Source: Nostoc sp. CHAB 5836 (GTDB taxonomy: Bacteria > Cyanobacteriota > Cyanobacteriia > Cyanobacteriales > Nostocaceae). From it: 62,932 nucleotides of DNA. Shown one piece after another: positions 1-8,288 of this stretch. A program made the translations under genes and the position numbers. The stretch is taken from contig NZ_JAIVFV010000021.1 of the NCBI RefSeq assembly GCF_020829445.1, forward strand, positions 1-62,932, given 5' to 3'. Positions within the stretch are counted from its first letter, which is position 1. Every line of letters starts with the position of its first letter. The notes beneath the pieces were generated by a model that saw nothing but the letters and a program-made list of their open reading frames with translations, was not told the DNA's origin and did no database searches.

Positions 1-257
1 CAGCATGGCCTGTAATCGGTATCTGGTTCACCGCCTTGGGTGTCAGCACAATGGCGTTCAACTTGAACGGTTTCAACTTCAACCAATCAATTATTGACTC
101 TGAAGGTCGTGTGATTGCAACTTGGGCTGATGTAATCAACCGCGCTAACCTGGGTATGGAAGTAATGCACGAGCGTAACGCTCACAACTTCCCTCTGGAT
201 TTGGCTGCTGGTGAAATTGCTCCTGTGGCTCTAACCGCCCCTGCGATCAACGGTTAA
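1..257 (+). CDS. psbA: Photosystem II D1 protein, C-terminal part
   Basis: The D1 reaction-centre subunit of photosystem II is a thylakoid membrane protein that binds P680 and the Mn cluster. Only the last 84 codons are in the window; the frame is open from base 3 ([13 protein letters not shown]...). The tail carries the near-invariant luminal segment [13 protein letters not shown], which includes Mn-cluster ligands (His, Glu, and the carboxylate of the mature C-terminal Ala). It is followed by the 16-residue extension beginning AGE that CtpA removes. It ends APAING, as in other cyanobacterial D1 proteins. A strong intrinsic terminator follows after 24 bases. Identification is certain; which psbA isoform it is cannot be told from this fragment. 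Confidence 0.97.
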   Translation, partial: AWPVIGIWFTALGVSTMAFNLNGFNFNQSIIDSEGRVIATWADVINRANLGMEVMHERNAHNFPLDLAAGEIAPVALTAPAING

Positions 258-278
258 TTCGGAAGTTTCGTTAAATCG

Positions 279-312
279 GAAAGCGCCCTCTCGTAAGAGA
301 GGGCGCTTTTTA
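279..312 (+). terminator. Rho-independent terminator of psbA
   Basis: A perfect 10-bp GC-rich stem (GCGCCCTCTC / GAGAGGGCGC) with a GTAA tetraloop is followed directly by a run of T. It lies 24 bases after the psbA stop codon. Confidence 0.93.
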
Positions 313-331
313 GTTTGAACAATCAGCTAAA

Positions 332-481
332 TATAGCGGTTCTCGAATGGAAGCAATACAGTCTCACCTCTCTCCAAACCTCTCTCCTAAAAGGAGAGAG
401 GCTTTGAATCTTACTCCCCTTCCCTTGTAGGGAAGGGGCTGGGGGTTAGGTCTGTATTGCACTCAACTAAGAAGCGCTATA
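332..481. repeat. Inverted-repeat element (family 4, full copy)
   Basis: About 150 bp bounded by TATAGCGGTTCTCG and an inverted GAAGCGCTATA end. Inside the termini, a GCAATACAG / CTGTATTGC pair and an internal hairpin (CTCTCTCCT...AGGAGAGAG) can fold. A partial copy in the other orientation lies at 25526-25622. It looks like a non-autonomous MITE-type repeat with no coding capacity. Confidence 0.7.
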
Positions 482-608
482 ATACCCTGGTTTCCGGCAG
501 GTTATCGCTGAATTTCAGGGTAATTTAGCACAATATTAATCTGCTAAATCGCGGGATGGAGTATTGCTCAAAAAGCAAAACCCCCTAAAACCTGAGGTTT
601 TCTGTTAA

Positions 609-680
609 AGCCAGCAGCGGGATTTGAACTCGCGACCTTCCGATTACAAGTCGGATGCACTACCACTGTGCTATGCTGGC
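609..680 (-). tRNA. trnT-UGU: tRNA-Thr (anticodon UGU)
   Basis: On the minus strand the 72 bases fold as a cloverleaf: acceptor GCCAGCA/TGCTGGC, D arm with AGTGGTAG, anticodon stem TCCGA/TCGGA around loop CTTGTAA (anticodon TGT), and T loop TTCAAAT. One A-C mismatch is seen in the T stem. The 3' CCA is not encoded, as is usual in cyanobacteria. Confidence 0.95.
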
Positions 681-1058
681 GGGTTTGGCGTAGGCGTAGT
701 TCAGCCTAGGCATCGCTCTCAATTAGCAACCACAATTTATTATTGTACCATAATCAATTTATTTGTCTACCCTTAATTGCTAAAAAATATCTCCCTCTTC
801 AGAAATTAGGCTAAAAGACCAGAAACTTTGCCAATATCGCTGCTTTTGTGTGCCTAGATGGTTAAGTTGGCGTTGCAAGTGTGATCAACCAAAAAAATCA
901 GCGATTAGAATCACCAGTAAACCAAAAACTTTTTCTGCAAAGAGCGATGCCTGCGGCGGGCTACGCCTACGCTAAAAGTTTTGTCACTTATGATACTTGC
1001 AATTACGGGATACTCTAACCAGCAGACATAGTAGCCAAGACACGAGAATAATGTAAAC
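681..1058. other. Intergenic stretch, no gene seen
   Basis: No convincing reading frame or RNA gene. It holds dispersed cyanobacterial repeat fragments (for example around 945-975, a GCGATGCCTGCGGCGGGC-type palindromic piece) and AT-rich sequence. Confidence 0.5.
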
Positions 1059-1149
1059 AGGACTTACGCAAAAAGTCTCTGCAACTCTTATTTCTTGGCG
1101 TACTTGGCGTAGTTGGCGGTTCGTTTTTTCATGATTTTGCGTAAGTCCT
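1059..1149. repeat. Small inverted-repeat element (91 bp)
   Basis: Near-perfect terminal inverted repeats: AGGACTTACGCAAAA at the left and TTTTGCGTAAGTCCT at the right. The middle holds the common cyanobacterial motif GGCGTACTTGGCG...GGCGGTTCG. One isolated end (TTGCGTAAGTCCT) recurs near 48085-48098. It has no coding capacity and is MITE-like. Confidence 0.75.
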
Positions 1150-1265
1150 AGTAAAGTTTTTTAACTACTTTTCGTAATTGGTATAACTGGAATTGTACCC
1201 AAAAGAAAGTCTGTAACTTCACTGTAAAAGACTCACTTAATTTGAAAGAAAATAAGGAAAAGCTG

Positions 1266-1682
1266 ATGAAAACAAATCTTAGAACGAGAGCGGCTTTGAC
1301 AACAAGTTTAATGATGGGCAGCATAACGCTCCTATCGCCAAGTGTAGCACTTTCACAATCTATTAGTGTTGGTACTTATACCGGATATCACGGTAACACT
1401 CAAGGTTCGGGATCAAATACAGTACTAAATATTAATGGTACTTACAGATGTACTGAGGGAACTTGTTTTACTGCTACAATGACTTTTCCAAATTCAGGGT
1501 ACTTTGAAACAGATATTGCTACTGGGCATTTCTCAGGTACAAACTTCACTCTACGACGGTATATCCGTCCATTGAACTACGTTCAAACCTGGAACGGTAT
1601 TACAAGTACTACAGGAGTCAGTGGTAATTGGTTCACTGATCCAGAGCCTTTTAACAGAGGAGTTTTCAATCTAAACCGATAA
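1266..1682 (+). CDS. Small secreted hypothetical protein
   Basis: A 138-residue protein of unknown function. The ATG at 1266 is preferred over an upstream TTG because AAGGAAA precedes it at normal spacing. Residues 1-30 form a Sec signal peptide (basic MKTNLRTR, hydrophobic LMMGSITLLS, likely cleavage after SVALS). The mature part is rich in Thr, Gly, Asn and aromatic residues (YTGYHGNT, NGTYRC, FTATMTF), suggesting a small beta-rich extracellular or periplasmic domain. Two Cys about eight residues apart (YRCTEGTCF) could form a disulfide. It is isolated between repeats with its own hairpin downstream. I do not recognise the family. Confidence 0.75.
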   Translation: MKTNLRTRAALTTSLMMGSITLLSPSVALSQSISVGTYTGYHGNTQGSGSNTVLNINGTYRCTEGTCFTATMTFPNSGYFETDIATGHFSGTNFTLRRYIRPLNYVQTWNGITSTTGVSGNWFTDPEPFNRGVFNLNR

Positions 1683-1721
1683 AATTCAATTGTGTTGTCA
1701 AAAATAATATTTTCAGCTACT

Positions 1722-1747
1722 GGGCAGCCGCACGGTACTGGCTGCCC
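1722..1747 (+). terminator. Hairpin downstream of the secreted-protein gene
   Basis: Perfect 8-bp stem GGGCAGCC / GGCTGCCC with a 10-base loop, 40 bases after the stop codon at 1682. No clear T run follows, so terminator function is inferred from position and stem strength only. Confidence 0.5.
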
Positions 1748-2135
1748 TAATTAGGTCGTATGGACACCCAAATAGGTGTTGAGCCGAGATGCGGATACCG
1801 TTGGCGAATTCCCCAAACAGCTAAACTGAACCGATTAGTTCAGTAATGAAACAATTGAGAGCCTTCTGAGCAGTAGCTTACGCAAGTGTGATTAGCATAG
1901 GTGTAGCCCGCACTTCTCTACGAGAGGCTGCGCCAACGGCAAGCTCAGTGACCACCGCAGGCATCACTCTTTGAAAAAAACTTTTTGGTTTACTGATAAA
2001 TTAATACTCATAGCAAAAGCTAACTCAAATCCTGGGCTGAACCCAAAAATATCTAGTCAGTTCTAAAATTATATTTTCTTGGCACAGCTGAATAAAGGAA
2101 CAGAAATATATAATTATTTTTTACAGATTACAAGC
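1748..2135. other. Intergenic stretch upstream of argF
   Basis: No gene seen. It contains repeat fragments (around 1905-1970, with GCACTTCTCTACGAGAGG-like palindromic pieces) and an AT-rich stretch before argF that probably holds its promoter. Confidence 0.4.
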
Positions 2136-3056
2136 ATGGCAGCATTGCTCGGACGAGATTTATTAAGTCTAGCGGACATCAGTCCTACGGAACTTCAAGA
2201 ACTCCTGCAATTGGCAACTCAACTTAAATCACAACAGTTGAAGTTGCAATGTAATAAAGTTTTGGGGTTGCTGTTCTCCAAAGCTTCAACTCGTACACGG
2301 GTAAGTTTTACAGTCGCGATGTACCAACTGGGTGGACAGGTAATTGATCTCAATCCTAATGTCACTCAAGTTAGTCGCGGGGAACCTTTACAGGATACAG
2401 CGCGAGTGTTAGACCGATATCTGGATATTTTGGCAATTCGCACTTTTGCACAGCAGGATTTGGAAACTTTTGCTCACTATGCCAATATTCCGGTAATTAA
2501 TGCGCTTACCGATGCAGAACATCCCTGTCAGGTATTAGCGGATTTATTGACGATTCAAGAAGGCTTTGGCACTCTTGCTGGGTTAACTTTAACCTACGTG
2601 GGTGATGGAAATAATGTCGCTAATTCTTTGATGTTGGGCTGTGCTTTGGTGGGGATGAATGTTAGAATTGCCACCCCTAGCGGATATGAGCCAGATTCTA
2701 GGATTGTAGAACAAGCAAGAGCGATCGCTAATCACAAAACTGAAGTCCTTCTCACTCATAATCCAGAACTAGCGGCTAAGGGAGCTGCTGTACTTTACAC
2801 TGATGTTTGGGCGAGTATGGGGCAAGAGGCAGAGGCAGACAATCGGATGCCAATTTTCCAGCCTTACCAAATTTCGGAGCAGCTATTGAGCCTTGCTGAT
2901 CCACAGGCAATTGTTTTACACTGCTTACCAGCCCATCGCGGCGAAGAAATTACCGAAGCTGTTATTGAAGGTTCTCAATCACGAGTTTGGGAACAGGCAG
3001 AAAATCGCTTGCACGCTCAAAAGGCTTTGCTTGCCAGTATCTTAGGGGCGGAATGA
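2136..3056 (+). CDS. argF: Ornithine carbamoyltransferase
   Basis: A 306-residue cytosolic enzyme of arginine synthesis: carbamoyl phosphate + L-ornithine to L-citrulline + phosphate. Signature motifs are all present: SKASTRTRVSF (carbamoyl-phosphate binding STRTR), DAEHPCQVLADLLT (HPCQ), a D-x-N-x2-N-S-type loop (GDGNNVANSL) and HCLPAHRGEEI (catalytic Cys with HCLPAHRG). The start at ATG 2136 gives the typical N-terminus MAALLGRDLLSLADIS; upstream TTG codons would add a non-conserved extension. Length matches the family. It is monocistronic here and followed by a heptamer repeat array. Confidence 0.95.
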   Translation: MAALLGRDLLSLADISPTELQELLQLATQLKSQQLKLQCNKVLGLLFSKASTRTRVSFTVAMYQLGGQVIDLNPNVTQVSRGEPLQDTARVLDRYLDILAIRTFAQQDLETFAHYANIPVINALTDAEHPCQVLADLLTIQEGFGTLAGLTLTYVGDGNNVANSLMLGCALVGMNVRIATPSGYEPDSRIVEQARAIANHKTEVLLTHNPELAAKGAAVLYTDVWASMGQEAEADNRMPIFQPYQISEQLLSLADPQAIVLHCLPAHRGEEITEAVIEGSQSRVWEQAENRLHAQKALLASILGAE

Positions 3057-3057
3057 A

Positions 3058-3143
3058 AAAAGTTAGGAGTTAGGAGTTGGGAGTTAGGAGTTGGGAGTTA
3101 GGAGTTAGGAGTTAGGAGTTGGGAGTTGGGAGTTGGGAGTCAG
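3058..3143. repeat. Short tandemly repeated repetitive (STRR) heptamers
   Basis: About 11 tandem copies of the 7-mer GTTAGGA/GTTGGGA immediately after argF. STRR heptamer arrays are characteristic of heterocystous cyanobacteria. Confidence 0.85.
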
Positions 3144-3278
3144 AGTAGTAAGTGTGCTGCTGGCTCTTAACTATTTAATTTGTAAAGAATCAAAAATAAA
3201 TGGGTAAAAGAAAATAAAATAATCTTGCTTTTGACTTAGGATATTTTTACTTTTCTCTTGTTATGGGGAGTTTTTTGT

Positions 3279-3292
3279 AGTACTAATGTTCT
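3279..3292. promoter_or_regulatory. LexA box upstream of lexA
   Basis: AGTACTAATGTTCT matches the published cyanobacterial SOS box consensus RGTACNNNDGTWCB at every position. It lies 33 bases upstream of the lexA start, so negative autoregulation by LexA is the natural reading. Confidence 0.8.
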
Positions 3293-3324
3293 AAAGACAT
3301 TTATAATTACTTCCCCCTTTATTT

Positions 3325-3930
3325 ATGGAACGTCTAACGGAAGCTCAACAAGAACTTTACGAATGGTTGACAGAATACATCCGATCGCACCAGCATTCGC
3401 CTTCAATTAGACAAATGATGCAAGCGATGAACTTGAAGTCACCAGCACCAATTCAAAGTCGCTTAGAACATTTACGCGCTAAGGGATATATAGAATGGAC
3501 TGAAGGCCAAGCGCGAACGATTCGGATTTTGCGGTCTGTGAAGCAAGGTGTACCAATTTTGGGCACGATCGCTGCTGGTGGTTTAATAGAACCATTTACT
3601 GATGCTGTAGATCATTTAGACTTTTCTAATTTCGAGTTACCTCCCCAAACCTATGCTTTGCGCGTAGCTGGCGATAGCATGATTGAAGATTTAATTACTG
3701 ATGGCGATGTGGTATTTCTGCGTCCAGTAGCAGAACCAAATCATTTGAAAAATGGCACCATCGTCGCCGCCAGAGTAGATGGATTTGGTACGACATTAAA
3801 ACGTTTTTATCGGAGTGGCGATCGCGTTACCCTGAAACCAGCAAATCCTAAGTACAATCCCATTGAAGTCATGGCTCAACAAGTACAGGTACAAGGTTCT
3901 CTCATTGGTGTTTGGCGTGGTTACAACTGA
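3325..3930 (+). CDS. lexA: LexA repressor / S24 self-cleaving protease
   Basis: A 201-residue SOS repressor. The N-terminal winged helix (residues 1-68, TEAQQELYEWLTEYIR, with recognition region SPSIRQMMQAMN) binds DNA. The C-terminal S24 domain contains the scissile Ala84-Gly85 (TIAAGG), the nucleophile Ser118 (GDSMIED) and the general-base Lys159 (TTLKRF). All three are present, so RecA-stimulated autocleavage should work, unlike in some unicellular cyanobacterial LexA proteins that lack these residues. A matching LexA box lies just upstream. It is followed by a long inverted STRR array. Confidence 0.95.
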   Translation: MERLTEAQQELYEWLTEYIRSHQHSPSIRQMMQAMNLKSPAPIQSRLEHLRAKGYIEWTEGQARTIRILRSVKQGVPILGTIAAGGLIEPFTDAVDHLDFSNFELPPQTYALRVAGDSMIEDLITDGDVVFLRPVAEPNHLKNGTIVAARVDGFGTTLKRFYRSGDRVTLKPANPKYNPIEVMAQQVQVQGSLIGVWRGYN

Positions 3931-3940
3931 GTAACAAGAA

Positions 3941-4214
3941 AGTTAGAAGTTAGGAGTTAGGAGTTAGGAGTTATGAGTTATGAGTTATGAGTTTTAAATT
4001 ACTAACTCCCAACTCCCAACGCCCAACGCCCAACGCCCAACTCCTAACTCCCAACGCCCAACGCCCAACTCCCAACGCCCAACTCCCAACTCCCAACTCC
4101 CAACGCCCAACTCCCAACTCCCAACGCCCAACGCCCAACTCCCAACTCCCAACGCCCAACTCCCAACGCCCAACTCCTAACTCCTAACTCCTAACTCCTA
4201 ACTCCCAACTCCTA
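3941..4214. repeat. Long STRR heptamer array with orientation switch
   Basis: The left part (to about 3990) is GTTAGGA/GTTATGA-type heptamers; the rest is the complementary orientation (ACTCCCA, ACGCCCA, ACTCCTA). Opposite orientations can fold into a long imperfect hairpin between lexA and the helicase gene. Open frames through it on both strands (for example TPNSQRP repeats) are repeat artefacts. Confidence 0.85.
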
Positions 4215-4222
4215 ACCCCCCT

Positions 4223-5707
4223 ATGTACCTGACGTCAAATTCAGTGCAGCAAAAACTGCCCACTTTCCGCTTGAAATTACCAATTGCAAGGGAAATTTTG
4301 GGCAGTTATTATACTCCGCAACCATTACCAGGATGCCCAAGAATGCCTATGTCTCTGCAATTACGGCAATATCAGCGACAAGCGATCGCTAGCTGGTTTA
4401 CTAACAATGGTAGAGGGACGCTGAAAATGGCTACTGGTAGTGGTAAAACAATTACCGCATTAGCGATCGCTTGTGAATTATATCAGCAGATTAATTTACA
4501 AGTTCTGTTGGTGGTATGTCCCTACCGCCATCTCGTCACCCAATGGGCGCGAGAATGTGAAAAATTTAATTTGCAACCCATTTTAGCTTTTGAGAATCTA
4601 CGCACTTGGCAAAGTCAACTTTCTACCCAAATTTATAATCTGCGTTCTGGTTCTCAAAGATTTGTCACGGTGATTACTACAAACTCTACTTTAATTGGAG
4701 ATGGATTTGGGTCTCAACTCAAATATTTTCCCGCCAAAACTTTAATTATTGGGGATGAGGCGCATAATTTAGGCGCACCCAAGTTAGAAGAAAGTTTACC
4801 GCGCAGTGTGGGGTTGAGATTGGCTTTATCTGCCACACCGGAGAGGTATTTTGATGATTTTGGTACACAATCTTTATTTGATTATTTTGGCCCAGTTCTC
4901 CAGCCAGAGTTTACTTTGAGGGATGCGATCGCTCAAGGTGCTTTGGTACATTATCTGTATTATCCAGTGCTGGTAGAGTTAACTGAAGCCGAAAGTATTG
5001 CTTATTTAAAGCTAACTAAAAGAATTGGGCGATCGCTACTATATAGAGAACGAGAAAATGGGCAAGCAGGAAATTTTGAAGACAATGAAGATTTAAAGCC
5101 GTTGTTGATGCAACGGGCAAGATTAATTGGTGCGGCGGAAAATAAATTAACCGCCTTGCATGAATTAATGATAACTCGCCGCGAAACTACTCACACTCTT
5201 TTTTATTGTAGTGATGGTTCCCAAGATGCGGGACAACGTTCGTCGCTACGCCAACTCAAAGCTGTTGCTAAAATTCTGGGGGCGGATTTAGGGTATAAGG
5301 TAAGTACCTATACAGCCCAAACAACTTTACAAGAACGAGAAATTTTGCGTCATCAATTTGAAAGCGGGGAATTGCAAGGTTTAGTCGCAATTCGTTGTTT
5401 AGATGAAGGTGTAGATATTCCGGCAATTCAAACTGCGGTGATTTTATCTAGTTCCGGTAATCCGCGCCAATTTATTCAGCGACGGGGGCGGGTTTTACGT
5501 CCTCATCCTGCTAAGGAACGCGCAACAATATTTGACATGATTGTTTTACCACCAGATTTAGATAGAGAAACCATAGAAGTTGAGCGTAATCTGTTGAAGA
5601 AGGAATTGCGCCGCTTTGTGGAGTTTGCTGATTTAGCTGATAACGCAGGCGTTGCAAGAATGAAGTTACTTGATTTACAAAAGCGGTATGGTTTATTAGA
5701 TATTTGA
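4223..5707 (+). CDS. DEAH-box superfamily 2 helicase
   Basis: A 494-residue ATP-dependent helicase/translocase of the SSL2/type III-restriction-like SF2 group. Motifs in order: Q-like RQYQRQAI (about residue 50), Walker A ATGSGKT, motif II GDEAH, motif III LSATPER, and motif VI QFIQRRGRVLR near residue 420. The C-terminal region is charged. It has no visible nuclease domain. The start is uncertain: the ATG lies nine bases after the STRR array with no good Shine-Dalgarno. It precedes the DndD-like genes by about 330 bases, so a role in DNA defence or repair is plausible but unproven. Confidence 0.85.
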   Translation: MYLTSNSVQQKLPTFRLKLPIAREILGSYYTPQPLPGCPRMPMSLQLRQYQRQAIASWFTNNGRGTLKMATGSGKTITALAIACELYQQINLQVLLVVCPYRHLVTQWARECEKFNLQPILAFENLRTWQSQLSTQIYNLRSGSQRFVTVITTNSTLIGDGFGSQLKYFPAKTLIIGDEAHNLGAPKLEESLPRSVGLRLALSATPERYFDDFGTQSLFDYFGPVLQPEFTLRDAIAQGALVHYLYYPVLVELTEAESIAYLKLTKRIGRSLLYRERENGQAGNFEDNEDLKPLLMQRARLIGAAENKLTALHELMITRRETTHTLFYCSDGSQDAGQRSSLRQLKAVAKILGADLGYKVSTYTAQTTLQEREILRHQFESGELQGLVAIRCLDEGVDIPAIQTAVILSSSGNPRQFIQRRGRVLRPHPAKERATIFDMIVLPPDLDRETIEVERNLLKKELRRFVEFADLADNAGVARMKLLDLQKRYGLLDI

Positions 5708-5796
5708 TGATGAATTATATAGTTGTATTTTTTTGTAAAATTTTTCGAGTTTTGAAAAAAGAAGCATCAAATATGAAATAATAAAATAATGAGTTT

Positions 5797-5851
5797 GATC
5801 GTAATGGGATGTAAGTAAAAATTTTAAAGGCACTTACATCCCATTATGATC
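5797..5851. repeat. 20-bp inverted repeat, strong hairpin
   Basis: Arms GATCGTAATGGGATGTAAGT and ACTTACATCCCATTATGATC pair over 20 bp with one mismatch around a 15-base AT-rich loop. There is no T tract. It lies between the helicase gene and the DndD-like operon, where it could be a terminator-like structure, an operator or a solo mobile-element remnant. Confidence 0.75.
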
Positions 5852-6034
5852 TAGACTGTTGATATTAATCATAACAGAAGTCGATTAAATAATAAAGTCT
5901 TTTTTCAAAGAAAATTAGAAATTGGAAAAAATAGTTTTTGCCAAATTAAAGATAACGCTAACAGTAGCTTTACGGAGGTAAATACAGCACTAGAGAAAGT
6001 TAAAATATAGAAAAAGTATATTTCCAAACCGAAG

Positions 6035-6208
6035 ATGTCACAAGAGGCGAATATCGATGATGTGCAGGAGCTAATAACCAACGCTCCGCCGGAAGTACGG
6101 CAAATTATTGAGCGGGTATGGAAGCTGGAAAAAGGCAGACTAGATAAGAAGATTAACAGCCATATAAATGATAATATTGTGGACATTATTAAGGAAGAGG
6201 TGCGATGA
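6035..6208 (+). CDS. 57-residue protein coupled to the DndD-like ATPase
   Basis: An ATG-initiated frame of 57 codons (MSQEANIDDVQELI...EEVR). Its TGA overlaps the ATG of the next gene (ATGA at 6205-6208), indicating translational coupling. The protein is acidic at the N-terminus with a predicted helix (PPEVRQIIERVWKLEKGRLD). I do not recognise a family. The tight coupling suggests an accessory subunit or small regulator of the ATPase. It is short, but codon use and the overlap support a real gene. Confidence 0.7.
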   Translation: MSQEANIDDVQELITNAPPEVRQIIERVWKLEKGRLDKKINSHINDNIVDIIKEEVR

Positions 6209-8277
6209 AGCTGACTTCAATCAAGCTATGCAACTTTCGCTCCTTTTATGGTACAACACCAGAGATGATCTTAGCGGGTGGAGATGTTAACAACACAACG
6301 ATTATTCATGGCAATAATGGTTCTGGAAAAACTAGTTTACTAAATGCCTTTACTTGGGTATTATATGAAAAATTTAGTGCAGCATTTGCATCCATAGAAC
6401 AGTTAGTAAATAAGCGTGCGATCGCAGAGGCTCAAAAAAGTCAAGCTGTAGAATGTTGGGTAGAAATTGGCTGGGAACATGAAGGTAAACGCTATCGAGT
6501 TAAACGCGCCTGTCGGGGTTATAAAAACGAAAATGACTTAGACGCTGGCAAAACTCAATTAACCATGTGGGTTGGTGCAGATGATGGCAAATGGAATATA
6601 CCAACTCAGCAACCAGACGATATAATTAATCAGATTTTACCCGCTACTTTACATCAATATTTTTTCTTTGACGGCGAACGAATTGAAGAAATAGTCCGTT
6701 CTGATAAAAAAGCTGAAATTGCTGAAGCTACAAAAATCTTCTTGGGTGTGGAGGTAATCAACCGTTCTATCAGACATTTAGGAGATGCTAAAAAAACTTT
6801 AGAAAATGATTTAAAAGCTATTGGTGATTCCCAAACAAAACAACTATTACGACAGCAAGAAAAAATAGAGCGAGAACGTGAACGCATTAACAAACGGCAA
6901 ACGGAAATTAAAGAAGAGTTAGAATATCAACAAACTTTTAAAAAAGAGACAAGTAACCGTTTAAGAGAACTAAGTGCTGCTAAGGAATTGCAAGAGAGAT
7001 GGCAAAATTTAGAATCGCAAAAAGCGGCGAATCAAGAAGAATATAAAAAAACTAAAGAAGCACTGAAAAAAGTTATTTCCACACGGGGTTATACCGTTTT
7101 ACTGTCAGAAACTACATCCCAGTTTCGAGGAATTATCAATGATTTGAAGCAACGAGGCGAGTTAACATCAGGAATTTCGCGGGAATTTATCAATGATTTA
7201 CTCAATTCTCAACGCTGTATTTGTGGTGCAGAGTTACACGAGGGTAATCATTCTCATACTCATGTGAGTACTTGGTTAAATAAAGCAGGTTCTTCGGCGG
7301 TAGAAGAAACTGCAATTCGGATGATAGCTCAAGTAGATGAAATTGACAAGCAAGCCATAGGTTTTTGGGAAGAAGTTGATAGAGAACAAACTAGAATTAA
7401 TCAATTAAGGCAAAGCATATCTCAGATTGAAGGTGATTTAGACAATATTCAAGAACGATTGCGAAAAGATGCTAATGAAGAAATTAGCAGTTTGCAAAAA
7501 CGGTTAGATGAAATTGAAAGTAAAATTGATGAATTAAATAGAGAACAAGGTGCAAATCAGCAGCAAATTGCTCAACTCACAACCGAAATTGAAGATTTGA
7601 ATAAACAAATCAGCAAACAAAAGCTGAATGAAGACAAGCAAACTTTAGCACAGCGACGGATTAACGCTACTCAAGATGCAATCGAACGGTTAACAGAAGT
7701 TAAAAATCGTCAAGAACAACAATTTCGTCTGCAATTAGAAAAGCGAGTGCAAGAGATATTTACTGAGATTTCTGTAACTCCATATATTCCTAAAATTAGT
7801 GATAAATATGAACTGACATTAGTAGAAAATACTACAGGTATAGAAGCACCTGTTGCAGCATCCACCGGGGAGAATCAAATTCTCAGTTTATCTTTTATAG
7901 CTAGTATTATTGACAAAGTGCGGGAATGGAGTGAAAAGCGAAAAATGATGATGATTCCCGATAGTAGCACTTTCCCAATTGTCATGGATTCACCTTTTGG
8001 TAGTTTGGATGAGAATTCGCGGCGACATATTGCCAAGACAATTCCCCAATTAGCGAATCAATTGATAGTTTTAGTTACTAAGACTCAGTGGCGAGGTGAG
8101 GTAGAAGCAGAAATGACAAATAGAATCGGTAGAGAATATGTGCTTACCTATTATTCATCTAAGCCGGATTGTGAACAAGATTATATTCAGTTGGGTGGTG
8201 AAAGATATCCTTTGGTGAAACAAAGTCCAAATGAGTTTGAGTATACTGAAATTATCGCGGTTGAACGTAATCTTTAA
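6205..8277 (+). CDS. DndD-like SMC/Rad50-type ATPase
   Basis: A 690-residue ATPase resembling DndD of DNA phosphorothioation systems. The N-terminus KLCNFRSFYG leads to Walker A HGNNGSGKTS (about residue 47). A central coiled coil (about 205-480) is interrupted near residue 336 by a Cys-bearing hinge (RCICGAEL, zinc-hook-like). The C-terminal half-ATPase has signature ASTGENQILSLS and Walker B FPIVMDSPFGSLD. FFFDGERIE near residue 153 is typical of the DndD family. No dndB, dndC or dndE is adjacent, so modification activity cannot be claimed. The downstream phosphorothioation-associated gene supports a Dnd-type or derived defence function. Confidence 0.85.
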   Translation: MKLTSIKLCNFRSFYGTTPEMILAGGDVNNTTIIHGNNGSGKTSLLNAFTWVLYEKFSAAFASIEQLVNKRAIAEAQKSQAVECWVEIGWEHEGKRYRVKRACRGYKNENDLDAGKTQLTMWVGADDGKWNIPTQQPDDIINQILPATLHQYFFFDGERIEEIVRSDKKAEIAEATKIFLGVEVINRSIRHLGDAKKTLENDLKAIGDSQTKQLLRQQEKIERERERINKRQTEIKEELEYQQTFKKETSNRLRELSAAKELQERWQNLESQKAANQEEYKKTKEALKKVISTRGYTVLLSETTSQFRGIINDLKQRGELTSGISREFINDLLNSQRCICGAELHEGNHSHTHVSTWLNKAGSSAVEETAIRMIAQVDEIDKQAIGFWEEVDREQTRINQLRQSISQIEGDLDNIQERLRKDANEEISSLQKRLDEIESKIDELNREQGANQQQIAQLTTEIEDLNKQISKQKLNEDKQTLAQRRINATQDAIERLTEVKNRQEQQFRLQLEKRVQEIFTEISVTPYIPKISDKYELTLVENTTGIEAPVAASTGENQILSLSFIASIIDKVREWSEKRKMMMIPDSSTFPIVMDSPFGSLDENSRRHIAKTIPQLANQLIVLVTKTQWRGEVEAEMTNRIGREYVLTYYSSKPDCEQDYIQLGGERYPLVKQSPNEFEYTEIIAVERNL

Positions 8278-8288
8278 AGGATAAAGTT

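Noticed and set aside
3971..4187. Frames on both strands with TPNSQRP or WELGVGR repeats
   Set aside because: Products of the STRR heptamer array, open in several frames only because the repeat lacks stops.
5905..6186. 93-codon minus-strand frame opposite the 57-residue gene
   Set aside because: Ser/Phe/Ile-rich shadow with no start context; the plus-strand frame is coupled by ATGA to a real gene.
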